From Bacillus sp. es.036 (lineage in GTDB: Bacteria; Bacillota; Bacilli; Bacillales; Guptibacillaceae): DNA of 64,000 nt. Positions 38,940 to 46,988 of this stretch are shown one piece after another; position 1 is the stretch's first letter, and each line of letters starts with the position of its first letter. The stretch lies in assembly GCF_002563635.1 (NCBI RefSeq), contig NZ_PDIZ01000001.1, positions 2,294,001 to 2,358,000 of the forward strand. Reading direction: 5' to 3'. The position numbers were made by a program, and so were the translations under genes. The notes under the pieces were generated by a model. It was not told the DNA's origin. It saw nothing but the letters and a program-made list of their open reading frames with translations, and did no database searches.

Positions 38940-39176
38940 TCAACGACTGTATTGTTTTTTTCTTAAATCGACTGGTAAATCCTCTTCTGATATAAACTGA
39001 GTTTCTCTTCTCCCAAAGAACAAACCAGCAAGATTTCCACCAAGCGCCATGACAGCAAAGAGAAGCCAGAGACTAAAGAAAGCACCTTCAAGCGTTAAAT
39101 CAATTTGAAAACGTGGTACAGCATCATACATTAAAAACAGAATACACAATACAGATAAAAACAATCGTTGTTTCAC
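38940..39176 (-). CDS. Small two-helix membrane protein, unknown
   Basis: 78 residues with a GTG start and AGGGGG ribosome site. The first helix is RLFLSVLCILFLMYDAVP and the second FFSLWLLFAVMALGGNLAGLFF. The tail is short and charged (EEDLPVDLRKKQYSR). No family is recognised. It lies between ytkL and ytoI on the same strand. Confidence 0.7.
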   Translation of the reverse strand: MKQRLFLSVLCILFLMYDAVPRFQIDLTLEGAFFSLWLLFAVMALGGNLAGLFFGRRETQFISEEDLPVDLRKKQYSR

Positions 39177-39238
39177 ACCAATTCCCCCTTACAGCCTTTC
39201 TAAAAGGATATGTTTGAATTGGCTAATTTAATACGCTT

Positions 39239-39281
39239 ATCCAACACAAAACCGATGCAGTGCATCGGTTTTGTGTTGGAT
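39239..39281 (-). terminator. Long palindrome after ytkL, probable terminator
   Basis: A 43-bp near-perfect palindrome (21-bp arms around one base) begins at the ytkL stop codon. On the minus strand the distal arm contains GGTTTTGTGTT, so it can work as a terminator, though the arms are longer than needed. Confidence 0.65.
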
Positions 39282-39961
39282 TATAATTCGATTGTTTCGC
39301 CTGATTGTAAAAATTTACCCTTCGTTCCTTTAAGGCTATCTGCAAACGCCTCACCATCTTGTTCAATAAGTGGAAACGTATTGTAGTGAATTGGCACAGT
39401 TACGTCTGCGTTAATCCATTTCGCAGCAACAGCTGCGTCCTCTGGTCCCATTGTAAAATTATCACCAATCGGTAAGAACGCAAGATCAATTGACTTATCA
39501 GACAATAGCTTCATATCTGAAAAGAGTCCGGTATCACCAGCATGATAAACCGTCTTTCCTTCTGCACTAAACAGAATACCGGATGGCATGCCCGTGTAGA
39601 TAATTTGCTGATTTTCTTCTTCTGTATAGCTCGAACCATGGAATGCTTGCGTTAGCTTCACCTTACCAAATTCAAATTCGTGAGCGCCACCAATGGCCAT
39701 AGGGTGAGCATTAACCCCTTTAAATTCAAGGTATGTAGCCAGTTCAAATGGAGCTACGACTAAAGCATCATTTCGTTTCGCAATATCAACTGTATCTCCG
39801 ACGTGATCATTATGTCCGTGTGTCAATAAAATAACGTCGCACTTCACTTCGTTAGCGTCTAACTTACATTGTCCATTACCTGAAATAAAAGGATCAATTA
39901 AAATTTTTGCTTTTTCCGTGACAATCTCAACAACTGAATGACCATGAAATGTAACTTTCAT
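39281..39961 (-). CDS. ytkL: Metallo-beta-lactamase-fold hydrolase YtkL (UPF0173)
   Basis: 226 residues. The MBL metal motif [11 protein letters not shown] is near residue 50, with further ligands in HAGDTGLF near 143 and PIHYNTFP near 195. The family is UPF0173 (YtkL), with no defined substrate. Length is normal. It is downstream of the SpeE-like gene by about 100 bp but probably has its own promoter. Confidence 0.92.
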   Translation of the reverse strand: MKVTFHGHSVVEIVTEKAKILIDPFISGNGQCKLDANEVKCDVILLTHGHNDHVGDTVDIAKRNDALVVAPFELATYLEFKGVNAHPMAIGGAHEFEFGKVKLTQAFHGSSYTEEENQQIIYTGMPSGILFSAEGKTVYHAGDTGLFSDMKLLSDKSIDLAFLPIGDNFTMGPEDAAVAAKWINADVTVPIHYNTFPLIEQDGEAFADSLKGTKGKFLQSGETIEL

Positions 39962-40059
39962 TTGGTATCGCTCCTTTAACGGTTGGAATTTTCAACCTCC
40001 ATGAAAAATATAGAAGGATTGACTCTAGTCAGTAAGTTCCCTTTGAGTAATGATCTAAA

Positions 40060-41604
40060 CTAGTAATACAACCATGCTCGTTCGTATTTTTCGATTAGAT
40101 GAGGTTGAATAAGTGTATTCGGTTCAAATCGAACCTTCTTCCCTTCTCTCATCATCTGTTGATCTTCATCTTTCCCAAACACGCTAAGGGAGGGAATCAT
40201 CTCACTTGATAGAAATTTGGTTTTTACAGCAAGCTTTAGCTTCTCTTGATCTACCGGCTCTCTCGTCCCCATCACAAAACCCCAGTTACCAAAGCTCGGA
40301 ATGTCGACGTGGTAATTCGAAGTGATTAAACCAGTCTCTGCGATCGTGCGATCAATTGTCCAATAAGCTTCTCTTGCAAACAATGGACTTGTTGCTTGTA
40401 CCATTAACGCTCCGTTGATTTCCAAATGATTACGTAACAACGAATAGAATTCCCACGTATACAACTTGTTTAACGATTCATTATTTGGATCAGGAAGATC
40501 AACAATGATCACATCAAATGCTTTTTCTTCTTGTTTAATATATTGAAAAGCATCTTCATTTTTAATTTGAACACGTTTATCTTCAAGCGCATGCTCGTTT
40601 AATTCCGTTAATAAGTGATGTTCTCTAGCGAGCTTCACCATTTCGGGATCTAAGTCTACTACTGTTATCGATTTCACGCGATCATATTTTAAAAGCTCTC
40701 GAACAGCTAGTCCATCTCCGCCTCCCAGTAATAATACATTTTCAGCATTTTGAACTGTCGCCATCGGGATATGAACGAGCGTTTCGTGGTATCGATGTTC
40801 ATCACTTGAACTAAACTGAAGCTGTCCATTCAAAAAAAGTCTAAGATCTCCCTGTTCCCTCGTTAAGGTGATTTTTTGATAAGAAGTTTCTTCCGAGTAA
40901 ATGATTGGATCTTTGTATAAACGCTGCTCAAAAGAGAAAGCCATTTCCTCACCAAAAATTGTACCGACAACCATTAGTAAAAACAAAAGCATTGCTATTC
41001 CAATATAAACAGCTCGATAAACCATCTCTTTTCGAAATGAATAAATCATCCAAAATGCGACGAGAATGTTCACGAGAGCGACAAGGAAAGCTGATTTTAC
41101 AAGGCCAAATTCTGGTCGAAGGTAAAAGGCAAATAATAGTCCCCCTACAAGTCCTCCTGCATAGTCAGAAAAGAGAACTCTTGCTGTACTTTTATTAATT
41201 TCTACACCAATTTCATTCGCTTTTCGAATCAAAATTGGTAGTTCAAGGCCCGTTAATCCGCCTACAATAAGAATGGTCGTATAGAGTACAATAGTAGTTG
41301 CTTCTTCTCCTGCAATTGCCATAATTCCAAATACCGTAAAACTAGAAAACCCACCTATTAAACCAATAAGAAGTTCTATCGCAATAAATCTTGTAATTAA
41401 GTTTTTCACAACTTTTTCACTCAGGGATGCGCCAATCCCCATTCCAGTCAGAAAGAGCGAAATGGTTAACGTATATTGCTTTACACCATCACCTAGTATG
41501 TATGATCCTAGCGCGCCGAACAGCACTTCAAAAATAATTCCGCAGATCGATACAATTCCTGAAGCCCAGTACAACTGACTGCTTTTACTAAACGTCCTGC
41601 TCAT
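40060..41604 (-). CDS. Membrane-anchored spermidine-synthase-like aminopropyltransferase
   Basis: About 514 residues. The N-terminal half (about 10-215) has seven or so membrane helices. The C-terminal half (about 220-500) is a spermidine-synthase fold: DEHRYHETLVH, nucleotide-binding LLLGGGDGLAVREL, acidic VVDLDPEMV, and the catalytic-loop region VIIVDLPDPNNE. It probably transfers an aminopropyl group from decarboxylated SAM to an amine at the membrane. The ATG start has AGGTG six bases upstream. It is the last gene of the PspA/DUF350 cluster. Confidence 0.9.
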   Translation of the reverse strand: MSRTFSKSSQLYWASGIVSICGIIFEVLFGALGSYILGDGVKQYTLTISLFLTGMGIGASLSEKVVKNLITRFIAIELLIGLIGGFSSFTVFGIMAIAGEEATTIVLYTTILIVGGLTGLELPILIRKANEIGVEINKSTARVLFSDYAGGLVGGLLFAFYLRPEFGLVKSAFLVALVNILVAFWMIYSFRKEMVYRAVYIGIAMLLFLLMVVGTIFGEEMAFSFEQRLYKDPIIYSEETSYQKITLTREQGDLRLFLNGQLQFSSSDEHRYHETLVHIPMATVQNAENVLLLGGGDGLAVRELLKYDRVKSITVVDLDPEMVKLAREHHLLTELNEHALEDKRVQIKNEDAFQYIKQEEKAFDVIIVDLPDPNNESLNKLYTWEFYSLLRNHLEINGALMVQATSPLFAREAYWTIDRTIAETGLITSNYHVDIPSFGNWGFVMGTREPVDQEKLKLAVKTKFLSSEMIPSLSVFGKDEDQQMMREGKKVRFEPNTLIQPHLIEKYERAWLYY

Positions 41605-41634
41605 GACTTTCACCTTCAGCTGTTCATTTCTTTT

Positions 41635-42030
41635 TTACGTGATTGATGCTCCTACTACTAAGCCAAGACCAATGGAAACGCACATGGAGAGTATACCTAC
41701 TGATACAACACCTTCACTAAGCTTTTGTTCCACTGAGAAACGCCTTGTAAGAAAATCAAAGATATAATAAGCCACCAATTGAAGAACCACGCCATAGGCA
41801 CCCCATATGACTGTATCGAGAACATCTGAACTATGATAAATGGCGAAAGCTAAGATAAGACAAATTCCAATAATCTTACCACCTATGGATAGCGCAACTG
41901 CCGTATTTCCGTTTTCAACCTGTTCCCAATCCTTGTATTTTGTCGTAATCAATTCAAAAATAATTAATCCAACAACTACAACAACAATCGCTGCAATAAA
42001 ATAAATAAATGTTAATAAAAATGGTCCCAT
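41635..42030 (-). CDS. DUF350-like membrane protein
   Basis: 131 residues with four membrane segments (about 4-26, 46-66, 74-98 and 108-130), matching the DUF350/YjfL pattern, including ALSIGGKIIGI and GAYGVVLQLVAYYIFD. Function is unknown; these proteins recur beside PspA-like and ATP-grasp or polyamine genes. The ribosome site is GGAGG. It sits 30 bp before the aminopropyltransferase, in the same operon. Confidence 0.85.
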   Translation of the reverse strand: MGPFLLTFIYFIAAIVVVVVGLIIFELITTKYKDWEQVENGNTAVALSIGGKIIGICLILAFAIYHSSDVLDTVIWGAYGVVLQLVAYYIFDFLTRRFSVEQKLSEGVVSVGILSMCVSIGLGLVVGASIT

Positions 42031-42049
42031 TATGATGATCCTCCTTCAA

Positions 42050-42610
42050 TTATTTCCCTGTTCCCGGACCGCCGCCGCGACTCGATCCTCGAAAAGACGG
42101 AATCGTTGTCGGTCCTTTATATGTACCACCTGTGGTGCCATATCCTCCATAACAATTCCCGGTTGCGTTCAAACAACGGTTTTTTTGTTTTTTCCCCCAG
42201 TCATCTACATCCAGTATTTCATCTAGAATATAATAAGCTAGTAACCCATCAAAGAAATTAGGTTGGTAGTTATCTCGTACAAATCCAACTGTAGCGACTT
42301 CGACGAGGGTATTCGATGCGTCATCATTTTCTTGCAACGTAACGAGATAGTCATCATAAACGAGAATTTGTTTGCCTTCTTTTAATTCACTGACTTCATT
42401 CGGCTTTATTTGTTCCTGTAAGTAGGAGGCAACAGTAGGGATATCTTCCTCAGCATTGTAAACCTTTGAGACATCGCTTGAATCCACGCTGCTTTCAACG
42501 ACATCTTCAAGCTGATAACGATCTTCGACGATTTCTTGAATATCCTTCGTAATCCCACATGCCGATAAGAGCAGAATGAATGCTGTCAGTAATCCAGTGA
42601 GCCATTTCAT
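42050..42610 (-). CDS. DUF4247-like lipoprotein
   Basis: 186 residues with a signal peptide ending in a lipobox (LLLSAC, Cys18), so it is predicted to be lipid-anchored outside the membrane. The central domain (about 25-140) is acidic. The tail is Gly/Ser/Thr-rich (GGYGTTGGTYKG, SSRGGGPGTGK), like a flexible surface extension. It fits DUF4247 by context and layout. It may be the extracytoplasmic sensor or partner of the PspA and DUF350 proteins. Confidence 0.82.
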   Translation of the reverse strand: MKWLTGLLTAFILLLSACGITKDIQEIVEDRYQLEDVVESSVDSSDVSKVYNAEEDIPTVASYLQEQIKPNEVSELKEGKQILVYDDYLVTLQENDDASNTLVEVATVGFVRDNYQPNFFDGLLAYYILDEILDVDDWGKKQKNRCLNATGNCYGGYGTTGGTYKGPTTIPSFRGSSRGGGPGTGK

Positions 42611-42636
42611 TCTTCCACCCCATTTAAGGGGAAAGC

Positions 42637-43308
42637 TTATTCTTTCCCCATTTTTTTCTTAAGATCTGCCAATTCATCATCGATACCGTCATTTTTGTCA
42701 AGTGCATCAAGCTCATCATCAAGAGAGCGACTTTTCGAACGCATATCTTCACTTGTCTCAGCTTCCGCCTCGTATTGAAGAACTTTTTCCTCCATCCGCT
42801 CAAAACCACGTTTAGAATCATCACCGCCAATATCAGACATGGCACGATTTATCTTCGTTTTCGTTTTGGCTGACTCTGCACGAGCCTTTAGACTATCTTT
42901 CTTCAGCTGCATTTGACGATACTCTTCTTTCATCTCATCTAACTTTGAACGAAGAGAATCTGCATCAGTCTTTGCTCTTTCATAAGATGTCTTCAGTGTT
43001 TCTGCTTTTGCTTCATGATCTTTTTTATCTTGAAGCGCTCTTCTGGCTAAATCATCATTATCAGATTCTAGCGCTTTCATCGCCTGATCCTGGCGCTTTG
43101 AAACCATGGCTTTAGCATCGTCCCATTTCTTTTTTAACATTTTTTCATTCGATATTTGTTTCGCTACAGCTGTTTCAGCATCTCGAATATCTGCTTCCAT
43201 ATCCCTCATAAACTGTTCTAGCATCTTTACCGGATCTTCTGCCTTATCAAGTGCAGCATTTAGTTCAGAAGACATGATCGTTTTAACTCGTTTAAACATA
43301 TTAAACAT
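42637..43308 (-). CDS. PspA/IM30-family protein
   Basis: 223 residues of mostly alpha-helical coiled coil, typical of PspA, IM30/Vipp1 and LiaH: an N-terminal amphipathic helix (MFNMFKRVKTIMSSELNAAL), the DPVKMLEQFMRDME signature near 25-40, and long charged helices (about 60-150). PspA proteins form ESCRT-III-like assemblies that protect damaged membranes. In B. subtilis the pspA operon is controlled by sigma-W, and the same kind of promoter lies two genes upstream here. Confidence 0.93.
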   Translation of the reverse strand: MFNMFKRVKTIMSSELNAALDKAEDPVKMLEQFMRDMEADIRDAETAVAKQISNEKMLKKKWDDAKAMVSKRQDQAMKALESDNDDLARRALQDKKDHEAKAETLKTSYERAKTDADSLRSKLDEMKEEYRQMQLKKDSLKARAESAKTKTKINRAMSDIGGDDSKRGFERMEEKVLQYEAEAETSEDMRSKSRSLDDELDALDKNDGIDDELADLKKKMGKE

Positions 43309-43322
43309 TTGCTATCATCCTC

Positions 43323-43829
43323 TCATTTACTTCCAGCAAGAATTTTAATTTCATACTCTTCAATAGCATATCCTTTGCTTACTTCTACTTCAGAACCCCA
43401 AATTTCTATTGATAGAAAGTTTGTTTCATCTTCATTTGAAAAATCGTGGTATTCTACTTCCTGCCCATTTAAATTACTACCACGCCCAGTCCCTGACACT
43501 TTTGCTCGACCATGTTCTTCTCTATAATACGTAACATCGTCTATGGTTAGCTTTTTTGGTATGGGTCTTGCCAGCTTTTCCTTCACGTTACGATAAATGC
43601 CTAGCTCAAGTTCGTCATCCATTTCGGCACTTAGCCATACCGAGGATGCTCCCGATTTCAGCTGATAGGCGTACCACTTATAGCCATTATTCTGATACGT
43701 CAGTGATCCGACAACTTCATAATCCTCCAGATCATAAGTGACGATATCCCCAACTTGAATCGAAAAAACGGTCCTTTCTTTAATCGTGTTTTCTTCCTTC
43801 TTTCCGAATAATTTTGATAAAAAACTCAT
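43323..43829 (-). CDS. DUF4178-like protein
   Basis: 168 residues from an ATG with GGAGGCGAGG upstream; a longer in-frame start would overlap that site. It begins SFLSKLFGKKEEN. The body is beta-rich with repeated SVQVGDIVTYDLEDYEVV and YQLKSGASSVWLS-type segments, as in DUF4178. Role is unknown, but the domain co-occurs with PspA and DUF350. It is the first gene after the sigma-W-type promoter and 14 bp before the PspA gene. Confidence 0.82.
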   Translation of the reverse strand: MSFLSKLFGKKEENTIKERTVFSIQVGDIVTYDLEDYEVVGSLTYQNNGYKWYAYQLKSGASSVWLSAEMDDELELGIYRNVKEKLARPIPKKLTIDDVTYYREEHGRAKVSGTGRGSNLNGQEVEYHDFSNEDETNFLSIEIWGSEVEVSKGYAIEEYEIKILAGSK

Positions 43830-43856
43830 TTCCTCGCCTCCCATCCCTCATAGTTT

Positions 43857-43884
43857 TATACGAATCATCGCTAAAAAAGTTCCC
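43857..43884 (-). promoter_or_regulatory. Sigma-W-type ECF promoter of the PspA-SpeE operon
   Basis: Minus-strand GGGAAC, a 16-bp spacer starting TTTTTT, then CGTATA. The sigma-W consensus is TGAAAC-N16-CGTATA with T-rich sequence after the -35, so only the first two bases of the -35 differ. The predicted start is about 20 bp before the DUF4178-like ATG. It begins immediately after the stop codon of the upstream 154-residue gene. Confidence 0.7.
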
Positions 43885-43885
43885 T

Positions 43886-44350
43886 TTATTTTTCTGGTTT
43901 TCGATGAGAAACCATTCCCTCTTGCTCAGTATAATAGAAATCCAGTGGGGGTCGTTCTGTTAAGAGAGCTTTCTTTTCCAGTTTAAAGAAGCTGATTTTC
44001 CGAAACGGATCTCCTTCGATGACCGGAGCTTCTTTCTCAGAATGAATGTATAAGTCCACAGCTCTCTGAACTGTATCAATCCAAAATGGAATATGACGGT
44101 GTTGTTCTTCAAAAAGTTCAAACGTCTCTTTCGACATATAAAATGGTTTAGACGGAATACCTCCAAGGTGAGATATAAGAAAAGAAGCATCGAGTTCATT
44201 GTTATCCTTTACAAGAACTTTTAACGAAATACCATCACGTTTCTTTTCTGCGAATTTACCGACTGCCTGCCGTATTTCATGAAGGCTTGCTTCTATCATC
44301 GTTGGATGATCCACTTTACTCTTTTCATTCTTTTTTCTCCAAAATGCCAT
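43886..44350 (-). CDS. Unknown cytosolic protein at head of the PspA cluster
   Basis: 154 residues, soluble, with a basic start (AFWRKKNEKSKVDHP). The central part includes SLHEIRQAVGKFAEK and HIPFWIDTVQRAVDLYIHSE helices, and the C-terminus is charged. The ribosome site is GGGGAGG. No family is assigned. It occupies the position that yjfI holds in the E. coli yjf cluster, but homology is not claimed. It is upstream of the sigma-W-type promoter, so it may be transcribed separately. Confidence 0.75.
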   Translation of the reverse strand: MAFWRKKNEKSKVDHPTMIEASLHEIRQAVGKFAEKKRDGISLKVLVKDNNELDASFLISHLGGIPSKPFYMSKETFELFEEQHRHIPFWIDTVQRAVDLYIHSEKEAPVIEGDPFRKISFFKLEKKALLTERPPLDFYYTEQEGMVSHRKPEK

Positions 44351-44445
44351 GTTTTCACCTCCCCATACACATGTTCCGTATTGAATGAAGAAAATCCTTT
44401 TCTACATTCACACTTCTTATAATAACGAGCCGTCATACAAGGCGT

Positions 44446-44474
44446 AAAAAAATAAAGCAGCTACTAGCTGCTTT
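44446..44474 (-). terminator. Terminator after ald
   Basis: Minus-strand AAAGCAGCTA with TAGCTGCTTT (10 bp, one-base centre), then ATTTTTTTAC. Confidence 0.88.
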
Positions 44475-44483
44475 ATACCTCCT

Positions 44484-45602
44484 TTACTTTTCAAGGAGTG
44501 AACGAACACTTTTATAATCAAGCTGTTGCGCTTCAGCTACTGCTTCATACGTTACAAAACCATGCATCGTGTTAATCCCCTTTAACAAAGGTTCATTTTC
44601 AAGACAGGCTTTCTTGTATCCTTTATTCGCAAGCTGAACCGCATAAGGAACAGTCACATTCGTTAAGGCAATCGTGGATGTACGTGGCACAGCGCCAGGC
44701 ATATTGGCTACAGCGTAATGCACAACACCGTGCTTCGTATAGGTTGGATTATCATGAGTTGTGATACGATCCGTTGTTTCGAATATACCTCCCTGATCAA
44801 TCGCCACATCAACGATGACGGAACCCGGCTTCATTTCTTTAATCATCTCTTCCGTTACCAGTTTTGGCGCTTTTGCTCCTGGAATAAGAACAGCACCGAT
44901 AACAAGATCTGATTCTTTTACCGCTTCTATTATATTTAGTGGATTGGACATCATCGTATTTATTTCAGTTCCAAAAATATCATCAAGCTGTCGCATTCGT
45001 TCTGGGCTTAAATCCATAATCGTTACGTCTGCTCCAAGTCCCATTGCAATTTTAGCTGCATTCGTACCAACAACTCCGCCGCCAATGACAGTAACTTTTC
45101 CTCTCTTTACGCCTGGAACGCCACCTAATAGAATGCCAAGTCCACCTTTGGGTTTCTCAAGAAATTGAGCACCGATCTGTGCAGCCATCCGGCCAGCCAC
45201 TTCACTCATAGGAGTTAAAAGAGGTAATGAGCCATTTGGCAGCTGAACCGTTTCATACGCAATGCCAATCACTTTTTTTTCCACAAGCGCTCGTGTCAGC
45301 TCAGACTCCGCAGCTAGGTGTAAATATGTAAATAAAATTAGCCCCTCACGAAAATAACCATATTCCTGAGGAAGCGGCTCTTTTACTTTCATAACCATTT
45401 CCTTCGACCACGCTTCTGCGGCCGTTTCAACAAGATGAGCGCCAGCTTCTAGATACTGCTCATCTCCAAAACCAGAACCCACTCCCGCCCCTTTTTCGAT
45501 ATATACTTCATGGCCGAAGCCCGTTAAACTTAATACTCCAGCAGGTGTCATCGCTACTCGGTTCTCATTGTTTTTCACTTCCACAGGAATGCCAATATGC
45601 AT
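44484..45602 (-). CDS. ald: Alanine dehydrogenase
   Basis: Reversible NAD-dependent deamination of L-alanine to pyruvate and ammonia; used on alanine as nutrient and in sporulating cells. 372 residues from the ATG that has GGAGGAG upstream (a longer in-frame start to 45647 is rejected). It begins [20 protein letters not shown]. The Rossmann motif [20 protein letters not shown] is near residue 170, and the VDVAIDQGG and [16 protein letters not shown] segments match the family. Confidence 0.96.
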   Translation of the reverse strand: MHIGIPVEVKNNENRVAMTPAGVLSLTGFGHEVYIEKGAGVGSGFGDEQYLEAGAHLVETAAEAWSKEMVMKVKEPLPQEYGYFREGLILFTYLHLAAESELTRALVEKKVIGIAYETVQLPNGSLPLLTPMSEVAGRMAAQIGAQFLEKPKGGLGILLGGVPGVKRGKVTVIGGGVVGTNAAKIAMGLGADVTIMDLSPERMRQLDDIFGTEINTMMSNPLNIIEAVKESDLVIGAVLIPGAKAPKLVTEEMIKEMKPGSVIVDVAIDQGGIFETTDRITTHDNPTYTKHGVVHYAVANMPGAVPRTSTIALTNVTVPYAVQLANKGYKKACLENEPLLKGINTMHGFVTYEAVAEAQQLDYKSVRSLLEK

Positions 45603-45722
45603 GCATACTCCTCCTTCGTCTCTCTTTGGCCGTATAAAATCACCCAACCATTCTAAAAGTTACCAAAATCATTCAAAAGACGATTCTCTAAACGTAAAAA
45701 CATAAGTTTATTTTCGTAATCT

Positions 45723-46061
45723 TCACACTATTATCATATACCCCACAGTTACCATTAACAACCCGCTAATTAAGCTAACAACGATGTAAACAACCGATAG
45801 CCAAAGCTTAGTTGTAGCTAGCTCAAATGCTTCATACATAAATGTCGAAAAGGTCGTCAACGCTCCGAGAAAACCTGTTGAGATCCCAGGCCCCCAATCT
45901 CCCGCTCCAAACGCCATCCCCATTAAGAAACTTCCTAATAGATTTACTAAAAGAGTTGCTAGCGGGAAATGAAATTGATTAAAGCGGTTTACCCCTAGTG
46001 CTGTGACATAACGAAGCCATGCCCCAACGCCGCCACCAATAGCAATCATCAACCAATCCAT
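45723..46061 (-). CDS. crcB2: Fluoride channel CrcB/FluC, second subunit
   Basis: 112 residues with four membrane helices. GGGVGAWLRYVT near the start, NLLGSFLMG, and GALTTFSTFMYE (the sodium- and fluoride-site region, near 73-84) are the FluC hallmarks. It exports fluoride passively. It starts two bases after the upstream crcB gene ends, so the pair is coupled and probably works as a heterodimer. Confidence 0.95.
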   Translation of the reverse strand: MDWLMIAIGGGVGAWLRYVTALGVNRFNQFHFPLATLLVNLLGSFLMGMAFGAGDWGPGISTGFLGALTTFSTFMYEAFELATTKLWLSVVYIVVSLISGLLMVTVGYMIIV

Positions 46062-46063
46062 CC

Positions 46064-46432
46064 TTAGTCCCTCCCCACTTTTTTCGCTAAGGAAACCCCT
46101 ATGATGACGCTTAAGATTCCAGCTAGAATACTACCGCCACCATACAAAGCTAATCCCCAAAAGTGACCATCTCTTATGTAAACGAACAAATCAAGAGAGT
46201 ACGTGGAAAAGGTTGTAAATGATCCTAACAAACCAGTCGCAATAAATTTTTTCACTGAATCTGAAAGGCGAGGGTTCATACTTACAAATTGATAGAAAAA
46301 ACCTAGAAGAATGGAGCCGACGATATTGACAATAAAGGTAGCGATCGGACTGCCATTCAGCACTGTACCAATTCCCCCTCTAAGAGAGGCTCCAATGGCT
46401 CCACCAGCTATGACAGCAAAACTATTTTTCAC
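46064..46432 (-). CDS. crcB1: Fluoride channel CrcB/FluC, first subunit
   Basis: 122 residues with four helices: GGAIGASLRGGIG, NIVGSILLGFFY, GLLGSFTTFSTYS and the C-terminal helix. GTG start, with GGAG 10 bases upstream. No fluoride (crcB) riboswitch was seen in the 56 bp before it, so induction, if any, would come from farther upstream. Confidence 0.95.
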   Translation of the reverse strand: MKNSFAVIAGGAIGASLRGGIGTVLNGSPIATFIVNIVGSILLGFFYQFVSMNPRLSDSVKKFIATGLLGSFTTFSTYSLDLFVYIRDGHFWGLALYGGGSILAGILSVIIGVSLAKKVGRD

Positions 46433-46488
46433 TTGAATGCGGCTCCTTTCACGTCTTTCCTCATCTTATCGAAACCGCTATTCAAAGT

Positions 46489-46863
46489 CTACTGATCGTT
46501 TTCATCCCATACCCAGGTGTATAACCTTCCGCTCGCATCCATCCACTTTAATTCAAATCGTTCCGCGTTTTGATAACCAAAGCTGTCCATTTTTTTCACA
46601 AGTTCTTCTACTCTTGCAATTTCGGTTACTTCTAGATGTTGAAACAAAGCTTCGACTTCCTTTTTTGCTCGCTCTCCCTTTTCAACAACATTTCCGTTCT
46701 CAACTTCAAATTCATTCGGACTAGAGAACTCCCATTCATGTTCAATTCCATTAGAAACAACCATACATTTAAATGAAAAACTGTTCTGGAGTGTAGAAGC
46801 TTCTGCTCGAATTGTAAACAGACATAAGTAAACAGCAAAAGTTATGATGGTAAGTTTCCTCAT
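46489..46863 (-). CDS. Secreted small protein, unknown
   Basis: 124 residues with a typical Sec signal peptide (RKLTIITFAVYLCLFTIRAEA, cleaved after AEA near residue 22). The mature part is acidic, with ERAKKEVEALFQHLEV and a WMDASGRLYTWVWDE C-terminus. The ribosome site is GGAGGAGG. No family is recognised. It lies 56 bp upstream of the crcB pair and may be transcribed with it. Confidence 0.72.
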   Translation of the reverse strand: MRKLTIITFAVYLCLFTIRAEASTLQNSFSFKCMVVSNGIEHEWEFSSPNEFEVENGNVVEKGERAKKEVEALFQHLEVTEIARVEELVKKMDSFGYQNAERFELKWMDASGRLYTWVWDENDQ

Positions 46864-46929
46864 TATTCATCACCTCCTCCTTATGCTGACTGAAAGTGAT
46901 GAATATTATTCCTAAACGCATCATTAGAA

Positions 46930-46958
46930 TTGCTTCCGCTTAAGATCACAACTAAAAT
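46930..46958 (+). promoter_or_regulatory. Promoter of the NCS1 permease gene
   Basis: TTGCTT, 17 bp, TAAAAT on plus, about 30 bp before the start codon. Confidence 0.65.
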
Positions 46959-46988
46959 AAAACTATATTTGTTGTAAAAGGAGAGTCT

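Noticed and set aside
44351-44445. Search for a sigma-W promoter before the 154-residue gene of the PspA cluster
   Set aside because: No TGAAAC-N16/17-CGTA pair was found; only weak sigma-A-like elements are present.
46433-46488. Fluoride riboswitch before crcB1
   Set aside because: The gap is only 56 bp and lacks the conserved pseudoknot sequence.
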